A DNA stretch of 64,000 bases, from positions 7,575,001-7,639,000 of the forward strand of contig JAYJMM010000119.1 in NCBI GenBank assembly GCA_037349105.1, given 5' to 3'. Origin of the DNA: Limnomonas spitsbergensis (Eukaryota; Chlorophyta; Chlorophyceae; Chlamydomonadales). The translations under genes were made by a program, and so were the position numbers. Below, in pieces: positions 1 to 9,053 of the stretch. Below the pieces are notes generated by a model. The model was not told the DNA's origin, did not search any database, and saw only the letters and a program-made list of their open reading frames with translations. The first letter of the stretch is position 1; every line of letters begins with the position of its first letter.

Positions 1-1152
1 ATGGACCTGGACGTGAAACACCTACCGTACTTGAAAGCTGTACACCTCCACATTGTCCAGCTAATGATAACCCTTGAACCTGTCTCTGTGAACCAGGTCG
101 CCACAAAGGTGCCCTCTGCTATCGAAAACATCGTGGCCAAGCTGCTTTCACCCGCACCGTCAGAGCAAGCGCAAGCAGCGTTGGCACTGTGTGATCTTGC
201 AGTGGATGCTGAAAATCGTGTCAAGATCGCCACTGCTCCTGGTGCAATCACCCAGCTGATTCATTTGCTGAGCTCATACTCAGCTGCAGTGCAAACGCAG
301 GCAGCAGCGGCTTTGATGAACCTTGCAACCGATAAGGAGAACAACTTTGTGATCTCCAATGCTCCTGGTGCAATCACTCAGCTGGTTGCCTTACTGAGCT
401 CCAGCTCAGAGGCAGTGCAAGAGGATGCAGCAGGGGCACTACTGAACCTTGCAGATAACTCGGAGAACCAGTTCAAGATTGTCAATGCTCCTGGTGCCAT
501 CACGCAGCTGATTGTCTTGATGAGCTCAAGCTCAGCTTCAGTGCAGGAGAAGGCAGTGGGGGCCCTCTATAATGTCGCCCACCGTGCAGAGGGCAAGGTT
601 AAGGTTGGTGCTGCTCCTGGTGCCATCTCCCAGCTGATTATCTTGCTGAGCTCAAGGTCAGTGGGAGTGCAAGAGAGAGCAGCGTTGGCGCTCTTTAGCC
701 TTGCGGTCGATGTAGAAAACAAGGTGAAGATCGGCGTTGCTCCTGGTGCCATCTCCCAGCTGGTAGTCTTGCTCAGCTCAAGGACACTTAAAGTGCATGA
801 GAATGCGGCAGGGGCACTACTTAATCTTGCAGCCAATGCGGAAAACAAGGCTAATATTGGTGCTGCTCCTGGTGCCATCACCCAGCTGGTTGCCCTGCTG
901 GGCTCATGGTCAGTGACAGTACAGGAGAAGGCAGCAGGTGCACTTTTCAGCCTTTCTCTCAATAAGAGGAACCAGGTTATAATTGGCGATACTCCTGGTG
1001 CCATCACCCAGCTGGTCATCTTGCTCAGCTCGAGCTCAGCGGCAGTGCAGGGGAATGCAAAGGAGGCACTAGGGTACCTTGCAGAAAATTATGAAAACAG
1101 GGTCAAGATCGCCGCTGCTCATCGAGCCAACACCCAGCTGGTCTCCCGCTGA
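1..1152 (+). CDS. Armadillo-repeat protein (Vac8/ARM type), possibly 5' partial
   Basis: A 383-codon ORF that opens at the window edge. From about residue 79 it shows repeats of 42 residues (126 bases), each with a core like APGAITQLVALLSSSS followed by a helix like VQEKAAGALLNLA and then ENKVKIG. Seven full repeats and a truncated eighth (AAHRANTQLVSR) are visible. This is the three-helix armadillo fold, and the sequence style resembles Vac8-like ARM proteins that act as binding scaffolds; no partner can be inferred. The first 32 codons precede a good 3' splice site (TGTCTCTGTGAACCAG, ending at 96), so the true exon may start at 97 and the ATG at base 1 may be chance. The stop at 1150 looks early: relative to the copy at 7333 one C is missing in the last repeat, and without that loss the frame would continue about 40 codons. 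Confidence 0.7.
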   Translation: MDLDVKHLPYLKAVHLHIVQLMITLEPVSVNQVATKVPSAIENIVAKLLSPAPSEQAQAALALCDLAVDAENRVKIATAPGAITQLIHLLSSYSAAVQTQAAAALMNLATDKENNFVISNAPGAITQLVALLSSSSEAVQEDAAGALLNLADNSENQFKIVNAPGAITQLIVLMSSSSASVQEKAVGALYNVAHRAEGKVKVGAAPGAISQLIILLSSRSVGVQERAALALFSLAVDVENKVKIGVAPGAISQLVVLLSSRTLKVHENAAGALLNLAANAENKANIGAAPGAITQLVALLGSWSVTVQEKAAGALFSLSLNKRNQVIIGDTPGAITQLVILLSSSSAAVQGNAKEALGYLAENYENRVKIAAAHRANTQLVSR

Positions 1153-2238
1153 GTAACGGTCCAGACGGTATGCAAGCATTGGCAGTGACAGCGCTGATGA
1201 GACATCTTGCAGAAGAGCCAGGCCAAGATTGCTACTCCTACTGCCATTATGTAGCTGAGGTCGAGGTTGAGTGAGTCAGAGATGGAAATGTTGGCAATTT
1301 CTATCTTGCGGGTGCGGATATGATTTGTGTTTTGGGTGCAATTCTTGGGTTGACGATCAAAACCATCATGGTTGATGTTGGCCTACCCTCAAGCTTTGTT
1401 GCCACCTCCATTGTATTGTCATTCATACCCTCATATTTTTATGTGTATGTCGCTGGCGTTAGTTACTTGAGCCCTGAGACTTGCATGGGGATTCTAGCTC
1501 TCCACCTTGTCTTGGCCTTTACGAACGGTATCGCTTGGGACAGGTGCCTGCTTTTTGGTTGAGCAATAATTCCCTGTTTTTATTTTCTCCTTTTCCCCCC
1601 TTTCTGACGGTGGGACGCCCACGCGGCCGAGTCTTTTGAGCATGGCCCAGACGTCTTTAGCTTCCGGCTTGGATTGGGGATTAGGACTTTTTGTTTTGTT
1701 TTTGAGGGGGTCTCTTTCCTCTCTCTCTTTAGTTTCCAACCTTGCTGTTGGACGCCGACGCGACCGAGCTTTGCAGCATGGCCCAGTGGTGTAACGTCAT
1801 TGACTTGAGCCCTGTCATGACTAATCAGCTTATTGCCAAATTTATGTGACCCGTCACAAGTTGTGGAAAGTTGTTGGTGGGTGCTTCTGCATTCCGCTGT
1901 GGATGTGCATGCTCTTGCCCCTCCTCCTGACAACCTCGTATTGGTGTATTTTATGGTGATGCCCATGGTCATTGCAGTTTGAGCTCATGTCTCTTCCCGA
2001 CCTCTTCCCCTCTGTTGGGATGTGCAAGTTTATCTCTTTCATGGTTGGGGGACCCACCTCCTGGACAGGTGGACATCCTTAATTGCCAATAACATAATGC
2101 TTTTTATACACTGGTTGTTGTGTAGCGTACTAGCATGTAATTGGTTCTGGCATTGGGGCCTTCCTTTCCAGGACATTCAATGGATGCGGCCCAGCCTTTT
2201 CGAAGCGGGCCCAAAGTCAATGACGTTACCCTCATGCC
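1153..2238. other. 3' flank of the ARM gene, partly duplicated
   Basis: No convincing gene. The parts 1153-1480 and 1800-1945 match the flank of the second ARM copy (7836-8177), which shows they belong to the duplicated unit. The block between them, about 1490-1800, is absent from the second copy and contains two related segments (about 1608-1660 and 1747-1795, each with a GGACGCC..ACGCG.CCGAG core and GCATGGCCCAG). The hydrophobic 80-codon ORF at 1320-1562 is not conserved in frame in the second copy, so I do not call it. Confidence 0.6.
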
Positions 2239-3014
2239 TCATGCCTCACAACTTGAAGGAATGCCTCACAGCCAGAGAAAATGCCTCACAGCCAGGAGGA
2301 ATGCCGCACAACCTAAAGAAATGCTGCACAACCTGAGAAAATGCCGCACAGCCGGGTGTAATGCCGCACAACGTAAAGGAATGCCTCACAGCCTGAGAAA
2401 ATGCTGCACAGCTGGGAGAAATGCCGCACAACCTGATGAAATGCTGCACAGCCTGAGATACTTGCTTACAACCGGGAGGAATGCCGCACAACCTGAAGGA
2501 AAGCCGCACAGCCTAAGGAATGCCTAACATCCGGGAGGAATACCGCACAACTTGAAAGAGTGCCTCACAGCTAGGGAAAATGCCTCACAGCCAGGAGGAA
2601 TGTTGCACGACCTGTAGATATGCTGCACAGCCTGAGAAAATGCCGCACAGCCGGGAGGACTGCTGCACAACCTGAAGGAATGCCTCACAGCCGGGAGGAC
2701 TGCTGCACAACTTGAAGAAATACCGCACAGTCTGATAAAACGCCTCACACTCTGGAGCCCGCTGGAGGAATGTCGCACAACATGAAGAAATACCGCACAG
2801 CCAAATAAAAAGCCTCACAGCCGGGAGGGATGCAGCACAACCTGAAGGAATGCCGCACGGCCTGAGAAAATGCCGCACAGCCGGGAGGAAAGCTGCACAA
2901 CCTTAAGGAATGCCACACAGCTTGTGAAAATGTCTCATAGCCGGGAGGAATGCCGCACAACCTGAAAGAATGCCGCACGGCCTTAGAAAATGTTGCACAA
3001 CCAGGAGGAATGCA
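2239..3014. repeat. 20-bp tandem array, about 39 units
   Basis: Degenerate 20-base units of the form AATGCCGCACAACCTGAAGG. Three unit classes alternate, distinguished after CACA by ACCTGAAGGA, GCCTGAGAAA or GCCGGGAGGA, which gives a 60-bp higher-order unit in places. Because 60 is divisible by three, several frames stay open on both strands, but the product is only a repeat and no coding function is supported. Confidence 0.9.
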
Positions 3015-3500
3015 AGGAAAATGCAAGTCCATGCTGGCGCGGAAGCTTGGCGACATGTCTAGGCTGGCGCGGAAGCAAGCTGGCCAGCAGTACCAGGTTG
3101 GTGCGCGAGTTGGGCAGCATGTCCATGCGGTCATGAAAGCTTGTAGCTGAGTAGCGGAATGCCCACTCTTTCCGTCATCGCCCCTACAGTTAACGCTTTC
3201 GCTGGCTTTGCCTGGTTTCAAATAAGAACGTCGCGATGTATGCATATTAAGTGTATTTAACAATGGCGGGTTTCATATGCCCTCATTACAGTTGGATTAC
3301 CGGAGCTGCTGGCTAAATTGCTTTCGCGTCAGGTTGGACGTACGTGTTGCCAAAAGTTTAACAAGCAGAAATCTCCTTGGCTCACATGAGGGGCAAGGTG
3401 GGTACAAGCAACTTTAATTAAACATGTGGATCAATAATAGACAATGCCCAGTGATACTGGCTTGTGTTTTGTTTCCTGTCTCCAGAATCCTTCACCTGAT
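3015..3500. other. Unassigned intergenic DNA
   Basis: No gene, RNA or repeat recognised. A short duplicated motif, CTGGCGCGGAAGC, occurs twice near 3034-3077. Confidence 0.4.
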
Positions 3501-3503
3501 TTA

Positions 3504-4142
3504 GAGGCGATTCACACCGGGGCACTTTCGCCACTTTCGTCACCTTTCGCGCGAATTTCAGTTCAGTTCAGGTCGGCCAACCCCGGGGGTTGGGCACCTT
3601 TCGCGCACGAACTGAAAGTGGGGTCTAGACCCCACTTTCAGTTCGCGTCAATCACTTTCGCAACTTTCAGTTCGTGCTGGCCATTTCCGACGGGCACCTT
3701 TAATTGCTTCTCTGTTCCTTCGTCCCGTCCGCCGCTTGCTATCTCGTGCAGCCAATTGTATGGGTTCTTCGCCCCCTGAAAATAAAACGCCTTCGGCTTA
3801 AGTCCAAAAAGGCAAACTCGAATGAGAAGAGGCAGCTTGAAGCTTGAAAGCCCATGCTACCCTGCCTGGCACATCTGTGATGTCAAGCACTTCAGAAATT
3901 ACTGCCCAGGCTATGACAGCCATCACCGTTGTTCGATGTAGATTCATAAGGGTAAGAAACATCAATGGCAGCAGGCAATCAAGCGGACGAGCCATGTTGA
4001 AAGAAACACTATTCGACTTTCGTCGCCTTTGGAAATTTATCTGGTGTGAATCGGCCGTCCAAACGTCGGGGTTGGGATCGCGAAGTGGCAGGGGTTCAGT
4101 TCGTGCGAAAGTGACTTTCAGTTGGCCGGTGTGAATCGCCTC
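3504..4142. mobile_element. Non-autonomous DNA transposon, PIF/Harbinger type (MITE)
   Basis: The element is bounded by perfect 17-bp terminal inverted repeats: GAGGCGATTCACACCGG at 3504-3520 and its reverse complement at 4126-4142. Direct TTA copies flank it at 3501-3503 and 4143-4145. A 3-bp TTA/TAA target duplication is the signature of the PIF/Harbinger superfamily. The inner ends share subterminal motifs (ACTTTCG, AACTGAAAGT) in both orientations. No transposase domain was recognised in the 639 bp, so it would have moved in trans. A further partial end-like motif (GTGTGAATCGGCC) near 4046 hints at internal rearrangement. Confidence 0.75.
3608..3645. repeat. Perfect 38-bp palindrome inside the transposon
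   Basis: Two 17-base arms (CGAACTGAAAGTGGGGT and its reverse complement) meet at a central CTAG with no unpaired spacer. The arms consist of the element's own subterminal motif. Confidence 0.9.
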
Positions 4143-4145
4143 TTA

Positions 4146-4814
4146 GTGCTCCACTCTTATTTGCGCCTCCTCCTGCACTTCCACAGATCTTGATCCCAGT
4201 GTTCCACAGCGGCGTATATCCTCCGTCACACCTGGAGCCATGGATGCTGCCCCTGCAGTGCATTCCCAAGAGCGGGGTATGTCGAGGAAGGGACTCTTGG
4301 TTTGATGAGGTGAGCAAAGTACCGTAGATTCGAATAGCCTTCCCTCATCATTAAAATTGTTTGGGGGTGAGGGATGTGTCTGAGGGTTAATTAAATAATC
4401 ATCTTTTCGAGCGAGGGGTGCCGTCCCCCCCGTGACGCAAACAAAATCTGTCCTGAGGGCAGCATGAAACAACTGATTTCGCCCCGAGGGCAGCATGCAA
4501 ATAATTACAAATTTGTACGCAAGGGAAGGCTATTCAAGTCTATGGTAGCCAGGTTACCCAGGGTTAACTAAGTGGAGTCCAATGCAGCCTGCCAGACGCC
4601 TTGCATGGGCCCAAACTTCACCAGTCGCCAGGCATGCATGCAACTTTGCCAGGTACACAACTGTCATAACCTGTGCCAGGCCCTCATGCACACATACGTG
4701 TCTGGTAAGTGGATCTGGATTGCGGCACAAGCGACCATACCAAGTTACCGTGACACCGTGTGTGACATGATGTCTCGAGGGACATGATGGATTTGCTGGT
4801 GCAATGGCCTTCGC
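4146..4814. other. Unassigned intergenic DNA
   Basis: Only short overlapping ORFs on both strands; none has a recognisable domain or a supported start. Near 4400-4490 GAGGGCAGCATG occurs twice. No RNA gene seen. Confidence 0.4.
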
Positions 4815-6440
4815 TATGCACCTGCCATATTGTTCCCATGCTGTGCTATCCCCATCCCGTGCCGCACTAAGCTTTCCCGAACCGTGCCTATTCCCATGCA
4901 ATTCCCATACTGTGATATTCCCGTGCCTTACCTTTCATTTGCCCTGCTACTCCCGTTCAGTGGTATCCCCATGCTGTAGTCACTGCTGTGCCGGCTATTC
5001 TCCTATATTACCATTACCTATCTGTGCTTTGCCCGATCTGCCCTTTACACGGTCTGTGGTTTACCCAATCTCAGCTTTTCCCTATCAGTTTTTCCCCTTC
5101 AATTTGTGCTTTTCCCGATATTGTGCTTCTCCCCAATTGTGTTTCCCCAATTTTTGCATTTCCCCATCTGTGATTTTCCCGATCTGTGCTTTTTCTGATC
5201 AGTGATTTTCCCAACAAATGTTATATACTGATCTGTGATTTTCCCGATTAGTGCTTTTCCCAACCTGGGCTCTCCAGGATTTGTGCTTTTCCTGATCTGT
5301 GTTTTTCCCTATCTGTGTTTTTCTTGATTTGTGTTTTCAAGATCAGTGTTTTCCCCGGTCTTTACTTTTTACGATCTTTGGTTTTCCTGATCTGTTACTT
5401 TCCTGATCAGTGCTTTTCCCGATCTGTGTTTTGCCCGATCTGTGCCTTTCCTGATCTGTGCTTCTTACTGATCTGTGCTTCCTGATCTGTGCTTTCTTCG
5501 ATGAGTACGTTTTACTGATCTGTGATGTTGTCTGATCTGTGCTTTTCCCGATCTGTGCTTTTCCCGATCTGTGCTTTTCCTGATCTGTGCTTTTCTTGAT
5601 CTTGGTTTCCCGATCTGTGCTTTTCCTGATCTGTGCTTTTCTTGATCTTGGTTTCCCGATCTGTGCTTTTCCTGATCTGTGCTTTTCTTGATCTTGGTTT
5701 CCCGATCTGTGCTTTTCCTGATCTGTGCTTTTCCTGATCTGTGCTTTTCTTGATCTGTGCTTTTCCTGATCTGTGCTTTTCCTGATCTGTGCTTTTCTTG
5801 ATCTGTGCTTTTCCTGATCTGTGCTTTTCTTGATCTGTGCTTTTCTTGATCTGTGCTTTTCTTGATCTGTGCTTTTCCTGATCTGTGCTTTTCTTGATCT
5901 GTGCTTTTCCTGATCTGTGCTTTTCTTGATCTGTGCTTTTCCTGATCTGTGCTTTTCTTGATCTGTGCTTTTCCTGATCTGTGCTTTTCTTGATCTGTGC
6001 TTTTCTTGATCTTGGTTTCCCGATCTGTGCTTTTCCTGATCTGTGCTTTTCCTGATCTGTGCTTTTCCTGATCTGTGCTTTTCTTGATCTGTGCTTTTCT
6101 TGATCTTGGTTTCCCGATCTGTGCTTTTCCTGATCTGTGCTTTTCTTGATCTTGGTTTCCCGATCTGTGCTTTTCCTGATCTGTGCTTTTCTTGATCTTG
6201 GTTTCCCGATCTGTGCTTTTCCTGATCTGTGCTTTTCCTGATCTGTGCTTTTCCTGATCTGTGCTTTTCTTGATCTGTGCTTTTCTTGATCTTGGTTTCC
6301 CGATCTGTGCTTTTTACTGATCTGTGCTTTGCCCGATCTGTGCTTTTCTCGATCGGTGCTTTTCCCGATCTGTGCACTTCCCGATTTGTGCTTTTCTCGA
6401 TCTGTGCTACCGGTGTGCCCGATCTGTGCTATTTCAGTTA
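4815..6440. repeat. 16-bp satellite with homogeneous core and degenerate edges
   Basis: The core (about 5530-6320) is built from GATCTGTGCTTTTCCT or GATCTGTGCTTTTCTT units, with a shortened variant, GATCTTGGTTTCCC, placed at intervals. Units become steadily more divergent toward 4815 and at the right end. On the minus strand the array is one open frame of 344 codons (5343-6377), because three 16-base units make 48 bases, or 16 codons (STDQEKHRSGKAQIRK). The basic, hydrophilic product follows from the repeat alone and I do not treat it as a gene. Confidence 0.92.
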
Positions 6441-7332
6441 TGTCGCAATCCCTTGCGCCTGTACGGTGCTATTCCCGCTCTGTGATATTCCAATGATACA
6501 GCTTTTCCTGATTTTCTTCACTCTATGCCCTAGCTGTTCCCGTTACCTGTCATATAAGTATGACTATGGCATAGGTATAATATAGATTGGTTGATGAGCC
6601 TGACCAAGGACGGGTTATTGACCTGATCACCCTTGATTCGTAGTTATCCTTGCGTTCCTAAGTTGAAATTTGAAGCAATGATTTGCAGAACAAGTTTTCA
6701 AATATCAACCGTCATGTTAACATTTAACAATCCTCTTCATCTTAGGCCCTGAACCTTTGTTTGCTATGCCTCATTTATTTGTTCTCTCCTTTTGAAGATT
6801 CTGTCGGAGCTGAGGACCTTGTTGAGGAGCCACAACCTCAAGCCCCTCGGCATACTGCATCTACAGCCGGATCAGGTGGACAGTGGCCCATCAAGGAGGA
6901 AGGTCAGAAATACTAGGGTGCTGCAGAGTGCTATCAGAAATTGATAGTTTTAGCAGCCCCTCAGCGTAATAGCACTGAATATGTTTCCTTATTCAAATTA
7001 GGGTGCAGGTGTTCCAGTGCCTCTGCCCTAAGCTTGAGTGCATGTGATTGGCTGCGGCGGGGCGGCAGACTCACTTCTGTCAGTTGGATTCTGGCTGGCA
7101 TTGAGCGGAGAGGCTCATGAGTTTCCCCGCTCAATTGACGTACGTGTAGGAAGCTAGGTGCACAGCTTTCATCTCAAACTTATACGGCCAAGGGAGAGGC
7201 CCCCGCCATGGGACGGCAGCAGCCCACATTTCGCTTAATGATTTTGAGCGCATGACTGGAGGAAAATCCAGGACATTCCTTTGCCAAACCAAAAGAAGCT
7301 CATGTGTGAAAACTCTCCCTACGCATGTTTGA
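6441..7332. other. Intergenic DNA upstream of the second ARM copy
   Basis: No gene recognised. A possible terminal exon on the plus strand follows a weak acceptor (CTCCTTTTGAAG) at 6797 and runs to a TAG at 6914, but it has no recognisable domain. The rest is unassigned. Confidence 0.35.
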
Positions 7333-7835
7333 ATGGATGGACCTACAGAAAGACACCTACTAGCACGCTGCGATTATCCATGCATTGTCCAGCTTATGAT
7401 GACCCTTCAACCTGTCTCTCTGAACCAGGTGCTTAATCTTGCTGCCAATGCGGAGAACCAGGCTAACATTGGTGCTGCTCCTGGTGCCATCACCCAGCTG
7501 GTTGCCCTACTGGGCTCAAGGTCCGTGGCAATGCAGGCAAATGCAGCAGGGGCGCTTGGCTATCTTCTCTCAATGAGATGAACCAGGTTCAGATTGGCGA
7601 AACTGCTGGTGCCATCACCCAGCTGGTCGTCTTGCTCAGCTCGAGCTCAGCGGCAGTGCAGGCGAATGCAGATAAGGCAGTAGGATCCCTTGCAGAAAAT
7701 GATGCAAACAGGGTGAAGATCGCTGCTGCTCATCGAGCCCAACACCCAGCTGGTCTCCCGCTGAGTTTCGGTCCAGACGGTGTGGAAGCATTGGCATTGG
7801 CAGCGCTAAGGCTTCTTGCAGAAGAGCCAGGCTAA
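7333..7835 (+). pseudogene. Truncated, frameshifted copy of the ARM-repeat gene
   Basis: Matches the ORF at 1-1152: the same opening (ATGGACCT and the ATTGTCCAGCT block), then a jump from the conserved GAACCAG (position 96 in copy 1) to sequence equivalent to about 819. This removes roughly 720 bases, or nearly six ARM repeats. One T is missing from the CTTTCTCTCAAT stretch, so the frame ends at 7581 and continues in another frame from 7578 to 7835. The last repeat keeps the C that copy 1 lost and reads on to a stop at 7833. About two and a half ARM repeats survive. An unusual intron is a less likely alternative to decay. Confidence 0.7.
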
Positions 7836-8177
7836 GATTGTTGCTACTCCTACTGCCATCACGTAGCTGATGTCCAGGTTGAGTGAACCATGTTGGCAAT
7901 TTCTATCTGGCGGGTTAGGATATAATATTTATGGGTGCCATGCTTGGGTTGATGATCAAAACCATCTCACTTCATGTTGGCTTACCCTCAAGCTTTGTTG
8001 CCACCTTCACTCCATTATCGTTCATACCATACATATGTCGCTGGCGTTAGTAACTTGAGCCCTGTCATGACTGAATGCCAAATTTGTGTCACAAGTTGTG
8101 GAAAGGTAGTGGTGGGTGCTTCTGTATTCTGTTGTGAATGTGCATGCTCTTACCCCTCCTCCAGACAACCTCGTATC
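7333..8177 (+). repeat. Segmental duplication of 1-1945 (second copy)
   Basis: Beyond the ARM remnant, the flank 7836-8177 follows copy 1: GTTGGCAATTTCTATCT, CTACCCTCAAGCTTTGTTG and GTCGCTGGCGTTAGT all recur in order. Similarity stops abruptly after CAACCTCGTAT at about 8177. Relative to copy 1 it lacks the ARM interior and the block equivalent to about 1490-1800. Confidence 0.85.
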
Positions 8178-8515
8178 GAAGGGGGGGCAAAACAAAACTG
8201 AATACACCCCATCATCGAAAGTTGTAGAGCTTGACGAGAGGTTTCCCTATCAGGTATTGAAATTATTTTTGGCCGTGGGGGCTGGGAGATATGGAGGGTC
8301 GAAGTAGTGGGGGGGGGAGGAAGGTAAAAAGAAAGAGCCTTTTGGAATATTTAGTGTATTTTTATAATCATCCTTTGTCTTTCTATTTTAGCTCTGGGCC
8401 CTGCTCAAAAGGCTCGGCCGCGGCACAGGTACATGGTTACAAAAAAGTCGTTTGATCTAGTGGGAGCTCTGAATTGCTCACCGCTATTGCGGTCTTACTT
8501 AAATAGGGAAATGGC
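8178..8515. other. Sequence after the duplication breakpoint
   Basis: Unassigned. A plus-strand stretch ending TTTCCCTATCAG before GTATTG (8253) and a 37-bp stretch between TTTTAG and CAGGT (8392-8428) could be exons of an unknown gene, but the phases do not join cleanly to the ORF at 8516, so they are not called. Confidence 0.3.
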
Positions 8516-8776
8516 ATGCCAGATGGTTTGCGCAAGCATGTACGTGTGGAAGGTCAACGAACCAATATAGATCTTAACAAACATCTTGGGCTCCGATACT
8601 TGGATGTCAGGCAGTACCAAACAACACCGAATTTCGAATCCCTCATGCCTGATTCCTCCACAGTGTTTAGGAGCAAGTTAGCAAGGAGCAATACCAAGCA
8701 GATGTTTGCATCATTCTGCATTTACAGCGGGTTCAGATCACAAGCAACCTCATCCCCCTCAGCAGCAGTTACCTAA
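8516..8776 (+). CDS. Small ORF of unknown function, possibly an exon
   Basis: An 86-codon ORF starting MPDGLRKHVRVEGQRTNIDL. It is not repetitive and has a mixed, soluble composition, unlike the repeat ORFs around it, but I recognise no family. It converges on the minus-strand GRV2 gene and covers the proposed poly(A) signal of that gene on the opposite strand, so it may be chance sequence in the 3' UTR. Confidence 0.2.
   Translation: MPDGLRKHVRVEGQRTNIDLNKHLGLRYLDVRQYQTTPNFESLMPDSSTVFRSKLARSNTKQMFASFCIYSGFRSQATSSPSAAVT
8722..8726 (-). terminator. Candidate poly(A) signal of GRV2
   Basis: TGTAA on the minus strand, about 220 bases after the stop codon. UGUAA is the usual poly(A) signal of chlorophyte green algae. 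A second TGTAA lies further down at 8437-8441. The choice of site is inferred from distance only. Confidence 0.35.
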
Positions 8777-8945
8777 GGCATGGTGCTCCACTTGCAATAT
8801 CTCCCCTGGTTGCTGCCTAAGAATCAAGCAATGCAGTCACATCATCGATATCTAGCAGCAGAGATGCAGCAGACATAGCAGAGCTGGTCAATGTCATGAC
8901 CCACAGCAGCAACCCTGATTTTAAGGACACCACCGTGGCCGCCGT

Positions 8946-9053
8946 TTAGTCTGACACACCACGTGGTTCTGCTGTCGAGATTCTGTTGCTGCCACCTCGA
9001 TCAAAGACCAGCGATTCCGGAGCAGGCAGTGCAAAGCGCACCGAGGCAAGCCC
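8946..9053 (-). CDS. GRV2: GRV2 exon 21, terminal exon with stop
   Basis: Acceptor CCCTTTCGTACAG, 35 codons then TAA. Starts GLASVRFALPAPES, similar to the plant end SLTYALTAPPPP. The tail beyond is not conserved. Confidence 0.82.
   Translation of the reverse strand, partial: GLASVRFALPAPESLVFDRGGSNRISTAEPRGVSD

Noticed and set aside
1320..1562. Hydrophobic 80-codon ORF resembling a membrane protein
   Set aside because: The duplicated copy of this region near 7920-8080 does not keep the frame, so the ORF is not conserved.
6798..6916. Possible plus-strand terminal exon ending at TAG 6914-6916
   Set aside because: Acceptor is weak (TTTTGAAG), no upstream exon joins it, and no family is recognised.
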